This document shows positions 8,154 to 14,932 of a DNA stretch of 18,293 bases, piece by piece. The notes under the pieces are model-generated. The model did not search any database and was not told the DNA's origin. It worked only from the letters and a program-made list of their open reading frames with translations. Position numbers and translations under genes: made by a program. Source of the stretch: CAIOZW01 sp049317725 (lineage in GTDB: Bacteria; Acidobacteriota; Blastocatellia; RBC074); contig JBMOHS010000076.1 of NCBI GenBank assembly GCA_049317725.1, positions 1 through 18,293 on the forward strand, written 5' to 3'. How positions within the stretch are numbered: position 1 is the stretch's first letter; each line of letters starts with the position of its first letter.

Positions 8154-9055
8154 AGGTCCTCCCACCCAAATGGCCGGCACTGCATCTGCCGAAGGTGCTG
8201 ATCGGCGCAGGCGCGAATCTCTTCGCGCGCCCGCGTCGAGAGGTGGCGCGCGCGGCTCCGCTCCTCTTCGAGCAGACGGAAGAACCGATGGAGATCGAGC
8301 ACCTCTCCCGGCAACTCGACCGGATCTTCCGCTGACTCCCCCCGCAGATCGATCGTCTTCGTAAAGCCCACTCCCCGCCGCTCGACCCACCGTCGGATCT
8401 CAGCCGACGAGAGGGGCGCGGCGATGACCAGCCCTCCTCCTGACACAGACCCGGTCACCTCCTCCTCCAATTGCGCGACACGAATCGTTGGAAACTCCGC
8501 CTGCAGATCGTCGAGCGTGCTCCGCGTCCGGTTGAAGACCGTCACGGCCCCCTTGCCCACTTCCTTGCCGATCAGCCACGGCAGCATCTCGCGAACCAAC
8601 TTCCCCGCCCCGAGCACGCTCATCGAGGGAACCGATCGAAAATATCGCGCCGCCAAGCTCCCGTACGACTGGCTTCCCAAATTGCGTAGATGGAGGTGCC
8701 GGATCCGCTTCGCGTCGGTCAGGAGATCCTGGGCCATCTGCCGGAGGTAGTACCCCCACATCGTCTCCGGGAACGGTGCCTCTGCGCAGAACTCCCGAAA
8801 CTGCCCCATGACCTCCGTCTCGCCCTGAATCGGGGAGTGGAGCCCGCAGACGACCTCCAACAGGAATTGATAGGCCGCTTCGCCCTGATAGACCTCTGTA
8901 TCCCTTCCCACTCCTCCCCGGACCAGCCTGTACTCCGACGCATTGCAGAAGTGCAAATGGCGAAGACACGTTCCCCACTCCATCCCCATCGGGTAGGTCG
9001 TCAAGACAACCCCCGGGACTCGACGCGTATGCAGGATGACCAGTTCGTTCAACAT
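8144..9055 (-). CDS. hemA: Short divergent glutamyl-tRNA reductase HemA
   Basis: HemA reduces glutamyl-tRNA(Glu) with NADPH to glutamate-1-semialdehyde, the first committed step. The 303-residue product is far shorter than the usual 410-430. The catalytic cysteine is C37 in HFCNASEY, aligned with STCNRTE of the family, so the conserved Arg two residues later is Ala here. The catalytic-domain signature GLHSPIQGETEVMGQF (71-86) and the NADPH-binding VLGAGKLVREM (147-157) with VFNRTRS (173-179) are good. After the nucleotide-binding domain only about 50 residues remain, so most of the helical dimerisation domain is absent. It is the first gene of the operon. The ATG at 9055 has AGG about 9 bases upstream; an ATG at 9064 and a TTG at 9073 are also possible. 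The position before hemC and hemL supports the assignment despite the divergence. Confidence 0.85.
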   Translation of the reverse strand: MLNELVILHTRRVPGVVLTTYPMGMEWGTCLRHLHFCNASEYRLVRGGVGRDTEVYQGEAAYQFLLEVVCGLHSPIQGETEVMGQFREFCAEAPFPETMWGYYLRQMAQDLLTDAKRIRHLHLRNLGSQSYGSLAARYFRSVPSMSVLGAGKLVREMLPWLIGKEVGKGAVTVFNRTRSTLDDLQAEFPTIRVAQLEEEVTGSVSGGGLVIAAPLSSAEIRRWVERRGVGFTKTIDLRGESAEDPVELPGEVLDLHRFFRLLEEERSRARHLSTRAREEIRACADQHLRQMQCRPFGWEDLCA

Positions 9056-9093
9056 AGCCGGCATCCTACTCAATCCTCTCCCCCCCTATGTCA

Positions 9094-9109
9094 TCGAATT
9101 GTCATTCGA
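9094..9109. promoter_or_regulatory. Inverted repeat in the heme operon leader
   Basis: TCGAAT and ATTCGA flank a 4-base spacer, a perfect 6-bp inverted repeat about 40 bases upstream of hemA and just downstream of the proposed -10 element. It could be an operator, or a small hairpin in the leader RNA. The embedded OmpR-type regulator usually binds direct rather than inverted repeats, so the link to it is uncertain. Confidence 0.3.
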
Positions 9110-9117
9110 CACATTTT

Positions 9118-9147
9118 TGATAACAATTTCACACGCAATCTCCACAA
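9118..9147 (-). promoter_or_regulatory. Candidate promoter of the heme operon
   Basis: On the minus strand, TTGTGG (9142-9147) and TTATCA (9118-9123) are separated by 18 bases, in the only AT-rich stretch between the lyase gene and hemA. Four of six bases fit a sigma-70 -35 box and the -10 is weak. No other promoter-like pair is visible before hemA, and the downstream genes are too tightly spaced to need their own. Confidence 0.3.
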
Positions 9148-9201
9148 GTGAGGAAAAATTGCGAAAAATCTTCGACGAAAGGGAAGCGGGCGATCGGCCA
9201 T

Positions 9202-10122
9202 TTATCGACCGACCATCCCCTCGGAAGGGGAGAAGACGGCATCGGCGAAGGAGGAATGGGCGAGAAGGGTGGCGAGGCGCGTGCGTTCCGGGTCGGTGAG
9301 GGGGCGGCGGGGTGGAAGGACCGAACCGCAGTCGATCCCCGACCAGGTGAGCATCGTCTTGATGGCTGGGAAGAGGGGAACCTGGAGAGTGAGGGTGATC
9401 AGTTCATTGATCCGCCGCTGAAGCTGGCGTGCCTCCTCCCACTGCTCGGCGCGGGCATGGCGGTAGAGGGCGACGAAGAGCTCCGGGATCAGGTTGTAGA
9501 AGCTGCCAATCCCCCCATCGGCGCCCATCAACAGACCGGCGGCGAGGACCTCATCGTAGCCATTGAAGACCGTCGGTCCGGCCGCGCGGAGTTTAGAGAG
9601 AAGATAGAGATTGTGGTCCGTAAATTTGACACCGGCGACTCCCGGCAGGGCGCAGAGCTCAAGGAGTTGCGGGAGGGTCGTCACGGGAGATCCCGCGATC
9701 GGCAGGTGGTAGACGAGGAGGGGCAGGTCACAGGCCTCGGTCAGGTGACGGTAGTAGGTGACGATCTCGGCGAAGCCCCACGGACCAGAGGGCGGCAGGC
9801 TGCTGATGGCAGTTGCGCCGTGGGAGGCGGCGTGTCGGCCCAGCTCGATCGCCTCGGCCAGGCAAGTGGATCCCACATGAACGATCACCTGTTTCCCGGG
9901 GGGAGTCGCGGCAAGGACCGTCTCGGCCACCTGCCGCCGCTGCGCGACCGGTTGGAGCATCCCCTCCCCCGTCGTTCCACAGATGTAGACCCCATCGACC
10001 TCGGCCCGAAAGAGCCGGTCGAGCAGCCGCTCGCAGGCGGATGGTCGGAAGCGTCCGTCGTCGTCGAAGGGGGTGATCAGGGCTGGGTAAATCCCCTGCA
10101 GCGTTGGTCTGCTCATCGCCAC
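9202..10122 (-). CDS. N-acetylneuraminate lyase-like aldolase (DapA/NanA family)
   Basis: A class I aldolase of the dihydrodipicolinate synthase/N-acetylneuraminate lyase family, 306 residues and cytoplasmic. It has GTTGE (49-53), the catalytic Tyr138 in LLVYHLP and the Schiff-base K166 in GVAGVKFTDHNLYLL. The segment FNGYDEVLAAGLLMGADGGIGSFYN (from 186) closely follows the sialic acid lyase subgroup rather than DapA, so cleavage of N-acetylneuraminate to ManNAc and pyruvate is likely. Related sugar acids remain possible. The GTG at 10122 has AGGAG 5 bases upstream; ATG at 10116 is an alternative. It is the last of a three-gene operon, 34 bases after the HAD gene. The GH33 sialidase at 14933 could supply its substrate. 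Confidence 0.8.
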   Translation of the reverse strand: MAMSRPTLQGIYPALITPFDDDGRFRPSACERLLDRLFRAEVDGVYICGTTGEGMLQPVAQRRQVAETVLAATPPGKQVIVHVGSTCLAEAIELGRHAASHGATAISSLPPSGPWGFAEIVTYYRHLTEACDLPLLVYHLPIAGSPVTTLPQLLELCALPGVAGVKFTDHNLYLLSKLRAAGPTVFNGYDEVLAAGLLMGADGGIGSFYNLIPELFVALYRHARAEQWEEARQLQRRINELITLTLQVPLFPAIKTMLTWSGIDCGSVLPPRRPLTDPERTRLATLLAHSSFADAVFSPSEGMVGR

Positions 10123-10156
10123 TCGCTCTCCTGATTGGGATCAAAACCAAGGAAGG

Positions 10157-10849
10157 TCATCCCAGAAGTGCCTGGAAGAAGGTCCTGGGCAGTTGGTCAA
10201 GAGTCTCGACCGTCCAGTCCGCCTCAAGACCCGGATGGGTCGTCTGCACTGCCAGGGAGCGCATCCCGGCGCGACGCGCGGCTTCGACCCCGGCGGGAGC
10301 GTCTTCGATGACGATGCAGTCGGCCGGATCGACTCCGAGCAGCTCCGCCGCCGCCAGAAAGACGTCCGGGTGCGGCTTCCCGTGGCGGACCTGGTCGGCC
10401 GACATGACCGCATCAAAATAGCCCGCAATCGGATGGACGGAGAAGATCGCCTCGATGTTGCCCCGGGGGGCCGACGTCCCGAGCGCTTGGCGCCACCCAT
10501 CCTCGCGGAGCCTCCCCAACCAATCGGTCACTCCGGGGAAGAGTTCGATCCCCTGCGTGCGCACCAAATGACGATAGGTCTCTTCCTTGAACAGCGATAG
10601 ACGCGCAACCTCTTCATCCGGCATCTCAGGATCGATCCGCAATCGCAGAATCTCGTCATTGCGGCGACCAAAGTCGGAGACATACTCGTCCCAGGTCAGG
10701 CGCAGGTTCTCCTGCTCGACCAGGACTTGCCAGGCTGTCCAATGATGGCCTGCCGAATCGATGAGGGTGCCATCAAGATCCCAGATGACCGCGCCGGGCC
10801 TCCGTGCTTGCAATGGTTCGTTCACTCGTTCTCCTTCGCTTGTCGTCAT
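10157..10849 (-). CDS. HAD-superfamily phosphatase (beta-phosphoglucomutase/GS1-like)
   Basis: A cytoplasmic haloacid-dehalogenase-family hydrolase of 230 residues. Motif I is WDLDGTLIDS with nucleophile D24 and D26, motif II is TS at 125-126, motif III is K158 in HGKPHPDVF, and motif IV is E182-D183 in VIEDAPAGVEAA. The helical cap inserted after motif I marks the C1-cap subgroup, whose members act on sugar phosphates and similar small substrates; the exact substrate cannot be read from sequence. Three starts are possible: ATG 10876, which overlaps the upstream stop as ATGA; ATG 10849 with GGAG 7 bases upstream; and GTG 10825 with a strong AAGGAG 5 bases upstream. I list the middle one. The operon context suggests a link to sialic acid or amino-sugar metabolism, but that is inference. 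Confidence 0.85.
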   Translation of the reverse strand: MTTSEGERVNEPLQARRPGAVIWDLDGTLIDSAGHHWTAWQVLVEQENLRLTWDEYVSDFGRRNDEILRLRIDPEMPDEEVARLSLFKEETYRHLVRTQGIELFPGVTDWLGRLREDGWRQALGTSAPRGNIEAIFSVHPIAGYFDAVMSADQVRHGKPHPDVFLAAAELLGVDPADCIVIEDAPAGVEAARRAGMRSLAVQTTHPGLEADWTVETLDQLPRTFFQALLG

Positions 10850-10872
10850 GGCCCTGCTCCAATCGGGGCTCT

Positions 10873-11286
10873 TCATCCCCTCCACCACCGCATCGCAAAG
10901 TAGGCCAACAACCCGACGGGGCCGAGCAGGAACGTCAGGAGCAGGCAGGGGATCACCCAGGCGTGCGCGATCCCTCGCGCTTGCGCGTCCCGCAACTCCC
11001 AGGTCCCGATAAAGAGATCGAAGGCGAGGTAGTGGATCCAGCCGGTAAGGACGGACCACTCCGATCGGAAGAGGAGCTGCAGCTCGGCGAGCGAGCCAAA
11101 CCCACCCTCCGCCTGCCCGAAGGTGCTGACCAGCAGCACCACATAGCTCCCGGCCAAGAGGAGCGGGATCGTGCCCGAGAGAACCAAGCGCGACGTCCAG
11201 CGCCATCGCGGTGCGAAGACGAGCAACAACCACCCGACCAAGGCCAAGCTGTTGACGGCCATAAAGATCTGTTCCGGTACGTTCAT
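10873..11286 (-). CDS. ABA4-like (DUF4281) integral membrane protein
   Basis: A 137-residue membrane protein with four predicted transmembrane segments at about residues 8-24, 35-54, 78-95 and 108-130. The third and fourth carry the family hallmarks GWIHYLAFDLFIGTWE and LLTFLLGPVGLLAYF. Plant members (ABA4) are needed for neoxanthin synthesis; the bacterial role is not established, and no carotenoid genes are near. The ATG at 11286 is preceded by GGAGG with 8 bases between. It is the first gene of the minus-strand operon, and its TGA overlaps a possible start of the HAD gene. A role in membrane lipid or carotenoid chemistry is only a guess. Confidence 0.8.
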   Translation of the reverse strand: MNVPEQIFMAVNSLALVGWLLLVFAPRWRWTSRLVLSGTIPLLLAGSYVVLLVSTFGQAEGGFGSLAELQLLFRSEWSVLTGWIHYLAFDLFIGTWELRDAQARGIAHAWVIPCLLLTFLLGPVGLLAYFAMRWWRG

Positions 11287-11446
11287 CTCTCGATCCTCCG
11301 GTGCTCGATTGCCGTTTTGGCCGGCCAACCCCCGCCAGACTGCCCCTGACTCAACCCGGGCCTTCTCAATGCGAGGTTCAGGTATGCCACCTTCTCTCCT
11401 TTCGGGCAAGGGCACAACCGTGGCCCAGGCACTCCCGAAGCGAAAA

Positions 11447-11476
11447 TTGACAGCCGGGGAGAGGGCGTGCTACGGT
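11447..11476 (+). promoter_or_regulatory. Sigma-70-type promoter of the acyltransferase gene
   Basis: A perfect TTGACA (11447-11452) and TACGGT (11471-11476) are separated by 18 bases. The expected transcription start near 11483 lies about 40 bases before the proposed GTG start. In this GC-rich background an exact -35 box at a suitable distance upstream of a gene is persuasive, though the -10 has only three consensus bases. Confidence 0.45.
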
Positions 11477-11521
11477 CGATTTGTTTTGAGCAACTGCAAG
11501 CCATCCAACCAGCTCGGCAGT

Positions 11522-12499
11522 GTGTCCGAGGGGACAGAGAGATCATCCCCGGGCCGGAGTGCGGGTCTGCCTTGGGCCCTGATCCGGCGTCACGGGATTG
11601 TCCGGACCTTTGTCGAATATGGGATTGCACGGGCCATTCTGGGAGGGGCAACCCTGCTCCCCCGCACCTGGGCGCTCCACTTCGGGTACGGAGTGGGAGC
11701 CGTCGCCTACCGTCTGCTGCCTCACCTGCGCCATCACGCCGAGACCAACCTTCGACTGGCCTTTCCAGGGATGACGGCCGCCGAGCGGGACTGGATTGTT
11801 CGCGAAGTCTTTCGCACACTCGGTCGCCTCCTCGCCGAAGTCAGCCAATTCCCCCGCTTGAACCCCGCCAACATCGATCAGGTGGTCCGCTACGAAGGGC
11901 TCTCCCATTTTCTCGATGCCCAGGCGACCGGACGCGGTGTCATCTTCCTGACTGGCCACCTGGGGGCCTGGGAGCTCTCCGTCTATGCCCACTCCGTCTA
12001 TGGCCATCCCTCATCCTTCCTCGCACGACGGGTCGACAATCCCCTCGTCGAGCGCTTGGCCGAGCGGTACCGGACGATGTATGGCAACCGCAGCATCGAC
12101 AAGAAGAGAGGCCTGCGCGAGGTGATCCGCACCCTCAAAGCGGGTGGTGTCGTCGGCATCCTCGCCGATCTCAATGCGCTGCGACCGGAAGGGATCTTCT
12201 GCGACTTCTTTGGTGTTCCCGCGGCCACCACCGTCGGCGTCGCCACCCTCGCGCTCCGAACCGACGCGGTCGTCCTGCCGGGCTACCTCATCTGGGAAGA
12301 GGCGGAACAACGCCACGTTCTCCACTTCGAACCTCCCATCGAGACGGTCCGGACCGGAGATTCGGACGCTGATGTACAGATCAATACCGCGCGCTACACT
12401 GCCCTGCTCGAGTCGATCATCCGGCGCTATCCGGGACAATGGCTCTGGATCCACCGGCGCTGGCGGACTCGGCCACCGGGTGAACCAGACCTCTATTGA
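11522..12499 (+). CDS. LpxL/HtrB-family lipid A lysophospholipid acyltransferase
   Basis: A peripheral inner-membrane enzyme that adds a secondary acyl chain to the lipid A precursor. The 325-residue product has the family catalytic H-x4-E as H146-LGAW-E151 in FLTGHLGAWEL, the conserved RR-DNP segment (SFLARRVDNPLVERL) and CDFFGVPAATTVGVATLALRT. The usual ADQ stretch reads ADLNALRPEGIF. An N-terminal hydrophobic stretch (IARAILGGATLLP) may anchor it. The start is uncertain: GTG at 11522 gives a family-typical length and follows the promoter, but lacks a strong ribosome site; the frame stays open upstream to 11171, where it overlaps the opposite-strand ABA4-like gene and shows no homology. Its acyl donor and position cannot be told from the sequence. 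It is a single-gene unit, convergent with the VCBS gene. Confidence 0.85.
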   Translation: MSEGTERSSPGRSAGLPWALIRRHGIVRTFVEYGIARAILGGATLLPRTWALHFGYGVGAVAYRLLPHLRHHAETNLRLAFPGMTAAERDWIVREVFRTLGRLLAEVSQFPRLNPANIDQVVRYEGLSHFLDAQATGRGVIFLTGHLGAWELSVYAHSVYGHPSSFLARRVDNPLVERLAERYRTMYGNRSIDKKRGLREVIRTLKAGGVVGILADLNALRPEGIFCDFFGVPAATTVGVATLALRTDAVVLPGYLIWEEAEQRHVLHFEPPIETVRTGDSDADVQINTARYTALLESIIRRYPGQWLWIHRRWRTRPPGEPDLY

Positions 12500-12659
12500 T
12501 GCGGAATGAGCCTCGGGAGGCAGGCGGGCAGGGATGGAAAGACAATCATCTCTTCCTCACCGCGAGTAGTTACCAAAAGAAAGACGAACAATGATCAGGA
12601 AGAGCGGTTGAGGGGGATCTGCCTTGCCCATTCCCGTCCATCGCATCAATCGTCGCTCC
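12500..12659. other. Convergent intergenic region
   Basis: This 160-base gap separates two converging genes. A small inverted repeat GCCT-CGGG-AGGC (12510-12521) follows the acyltransferase stop but lacks a T-run, so it is at best a weak terminator. Small open frames here show no family resemblance and no good ribosome site. I see nothing else. Confidence 0.5.
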
Positions 12660-14657
12660 TCATCTGGACCTCGAATTCCGCAGATAGTAAAACCTTCCGT
12701 CCTCGGCTCCTCCGAGGAAATCGGGAATCGAATCCCCATTGAAATCGACCACGGACGGGCTGACATCGTGGCCCTCGATATTGCGTTGGGCAAGGGTTCC
12801 GACATTCTTCAAGATCAGGAGTCCGTCACGCTGATCGACTTGGCGCAGAAAATCGGCATTGCTCGAATTGAGCAACAGGTCGAGACGTCCGTCTCCATCC
12901 CAGTCGGTGAGGGAGAGCTTGCGCCTGCCGCTGCGCCCTGCCAGCCCCGGGTTGAGCCGGATGGCCGCCCCACGATCATCGACGAAGATGCGGCGCGGGC
13001 TTTTGAGAATCAGCCTGCCGCCAACGCGGGCCCGCTCAAAGAAGGCGAGATAGCCCTCGTGATCAAGCATGACCAGATCGACCAGCCCGTCACCATTGAG
13101 GTCACAGAGCCCAGGAGTGGTGCGCCACTGCGTCAACAACTCCCGCCCTTGGGGACGCAGCCACCCCCAGGCAAGGTGCGGCTGCCGCCCCTCCCATTCA
13201 ACCTCGATCGGCTGCGGCGCAGCCAGTTGCGGGGCTCCCCGCTTTCCTGTGTTTCGCAGCCATTCAACACGACCGAAGATCGAATTGAAGACGATGTCGA
13301 GCCGCCCGTCCCCATCCCAGTCGGCAATGTTGAGTGCCGTGTAGCCCCACTTGGCCTCAGCCGGCCCCTGAATGCTGCCGTTCCTGCCGGCCATGATGCG
13401 AAAGCGGCGTCCGCCCGCCTCCAGCCGCCGCGGGGCTGCCCATCGCGGTGACTCAACCCGCGGGCCGCTCAGATTCTCGAAGAACTCGAGATAGCCCGCC
13501 GTATTGCCGCTGACGATGTCCATATCCCCGTCTTCGTCCCAATCGACCCCCACCGGCGTTGCCAGCGCGCCACACTTGAGCGTTTCCGCTTCCTGGCGGA
13601 AATAGACTGGTTGCGCAAAGATTGGCGTTCGATCTCTTGCCAGCCTGCCGCTATTTTCGACGAAGGCGACGCGGCCATCCTCGTCCCCGACGATCAGGTC
13701 GAAATCTCCATCCCGGTCCCAGTCAAAGGCGACCGGGACGATCATCTCCAGATCCATCGTCAACGCCGCTCCACGCCCGTCCCGCAACCGCCGCCCCGCA
13801 GCATAGACCGGACCGACCCGCGTGCCGGTGTTCTCAAAATAGGTGAAGCCATCGAGAAACTCTCCGGTCAGCAGGTCGAGATCCCCGTCTCCGTCGAAGT
13901 CTTCAAAGTTTGGCGAGGGGCAGCCAAAGGTGTCGATCGGCTGCCCCGCCGCCTGCAACTTCACCGGTGGCTCGTAGCGCGGTGCCGCGGTCGTCGCCGC
14001 GTTGCGGTGCAGAATAACGAAACCGTGCAGCGGCCCGTTGACCCATTCCCCTCGCTCATTCCACGCATCGTCCCAGCCGTAATCGCTCCAGTCCTCGATC
14101 CCCGTTACCAGATCCAGTGCCCCATCCCCGTCATAGTCGACATAACGCCACTGGTTGTGGCGTACCTTCGGCCCCTTTGGCTGTTTTCCCTCCGGCTTGT
14201 AAAAGTTGGCGGGGACTGGCAGCTTCTGCGGCTGCGCCAGCCCGACCCGTTCAAACCCCGGATACTCCTCACCCGGTGCCAGCACCCGCATCCGCCCGTC
14301 GACATAACTCGGCATGACGTAATGGCGGGTCGCGCTCAGTCGTCGCCCCGGCCTGAAGACTGGCATCTTGTTCCGCGATGTCTCGCCAGTCGTATTCTCA
14401 AAGAACCAGATCCCGTTTGATGGCTTGTCCGGACAGGAGACAATCAGATCGTAATCGCCATCCCCGTCGGCATCGCACGGGACCGGCCACGCCCAGAGCC
14501 CCACGCCGAGGTCGACCACCAACCCTGGATTGTTGTACCTCAACTGCTCCAATCCGCCTGCCCCCTCGCCCGAGGCCGTGACGCCGCGATCACCTGCCAC
14601 ACTCGCTAAAATCGAGACGATCATCACCGCCAACACCAGTCTCCAAGATCGCTTCAT
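12660..14657 (-). CDS. Secreted VCBS/FG-GAP repeat protein
   Basis: A 665-residue exported protein with an N-terminal signal peptide: positive MKRSWR, then a hydrophobic core to about residue 20. Nine calcium-binding D-x-(D/N)-x-D-G-type loops are visible, at about residues 62-70, 173-182, 253-261, 312-320, 372-380, 446-454, 519-527, 585-593 and 638-646. Several are followed by a hydrophobic strand and a phrase such as YFENTG or EFFENLSG. This pattern predicts a beta-propeller of integrin-alpha type with about one calcium site per blade. Such proteins serve in surface adhesion or ligand binding; no enzymatic motif is seen. The last loop (NGDSIPD) is degenerate. The ATG at 14657 begins the signal peptide; its ribosome site is a weak purine run. 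It is divergent from the sialidase and may act with it at the cell surface, which is inference. Confidence 0.88.
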   Translation of the reverse strand: MKRSWRLVLAVMIVSILASVAGDRGVTASGEGAGGLEQLRYNNPGLVVDLGVGLWAWPVPCDADGDGDYDLIVSCPDKPSNGIWFFENTTGETSRNKMPVFRPGRRLSATRHYVMPSYVDGRMRVLAPGEEYPGFERVGLAQPQKLPVPANFYKPEGKQPKGPKVRHNQWRYVDYDGDGALDLVTGIEDWSDYGWDDAWNERGEWVNGPLHGFVILHRNAATTAAPRYEPPVKLQAAGQPIDTFGCPSPNFEDFDGDGDLDLLTGEFLDGFTYFENTGTRVGPVYAAGRRLRDGRGAALTMDLEMIVPVAFDWDRDGDFDLIVGDEDGRVAFVENSGRLARDRTPIFAQPVYFRQEAETLKCGALATPVGVDWDEDGDMDIVSGNTAGYLEFFENLSGPRVESPRWAAPRRLEAGGRRFRIMAGRNGSIQGPAEAKWGYTALNIADWDGDGRLDIVFNSIFGRVEWLRNTGKRGAPQLAAPQPIEVEWEGRQPHLAWGWLRPQGRELLTQWRTTPGLCDLNGDGLVDLVMLDHEGYLAFFERARVGGRLILKSPRRIFVDDRGAAIRLNPGLAGRSGRRKLSLTDWDGDGRLDLLLNSSNADFLRQVDQRDGLLILKNVGTLAQRNIEGHDVSPSVVDFNGDSIPDFLGGAEDGRFYYLRNSRSR

Positions 14658-14688
14658 CTCTTTCTTTTTTGCCTCCCAATCATTGATA

Positions 14689-14717
14689 ATTGAATGAATC
14701 TCTGACTCACGGTGCAA
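14689..14717 (-). promoter_or_regulatory. Candidate promoter of the VCBS protein gene
   Basis: On the minus strand TTGCAC (14712-14717) and TTCAAT (14689-14694) are 17 bases apart, in an AT-rich patch about 32 bases upstream of the start codon. Both boxes are imperfect. The promoter overlaps the upstream edge of the molybdoenzyme remnant on the other strand. Confidence 0.25.
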
Positions 14718-14914
14718 TCATTGGTGGTCAGAGGGTGATGTCCCAGGCTCCGGCGATTGAGGTTCACTTCCTCAAGTCGAACAACCCGCCCACCGGCCTT
14801 GGCGAGCCGGCGCTGCCGCCGATCCTGCCGGCAATCAGCAATGCGATCTTCGCGGCCTGCGGTGAGCGCATCCGCACCCTCCCAATCACCAAACAGGGCT
14901 TCCGCTTTGCCTGA
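14690..14914 (+). pseudogene. C-terminal remnant of a molybdopterin-binding oxidoreductase (IorB/xanthine dehydrogenase family)
   Basis: A 74-residue frame whose residues 15-74 look like the extreme C-terminus of the large molybdopterin-binding subunit of xanthine dehydrogenase/isoquinoline 1-oxidoreductase-type enzymes. The signature is APAIEVHFLKS, then NNPPTGLGEPALPP, then AISNAIFAACGERIRTLP. The Glu in GLGEP corresponds to the catalytic base of the family. The complete subunit is about 700 residues or more, so over 90% is missing, including all other cofactor-binding segments. Residues 1-14 do not match the family, and the upstream DNA belongs to the opposite-strand VCBS gene. The natural stop is kept, 18 bases before the sialidase start. 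I take it as a decayed gene end left by a rearrangement. Confidence 0.7.
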
Positions 14915-14932
14915 AGCCCGCTGAGGAGAAAT

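Noticed and set aside
6663..8201. A 512-codon open frame on the plus strand, opposite the hemC-hemD gene.
   Set aside because: It has no recognisable family motifs, while the minus strand carries the complete HemC signatures. Long antisense frames are common in GC-rich coding DNA.
9119..9134. A 16-base plus-strand match (GATAACAATTTCACAC) to the E. coli lac operator/M13 reverse-primer region.
   Set aside because: The match ends abruptly on both sides in sequence unlike lac or vectors, and it lies in a normal intergenic region. I treat it as chance, not vector contamination or a LacI site.
11171..11521. An N-terminal extension of the acyltransferase frame.
   Set aside because: It overlaps the ABA4-like gene on the other strand, lies upstream of the TTGACA promoter and shows no family similarity.
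12506..12742. A 78-codon plus-strand frame after the acyltransferase.
   Set aside because: It runs into the VCBS coding region on the opposite strand, lacks motifs and has no clear ribosome site.
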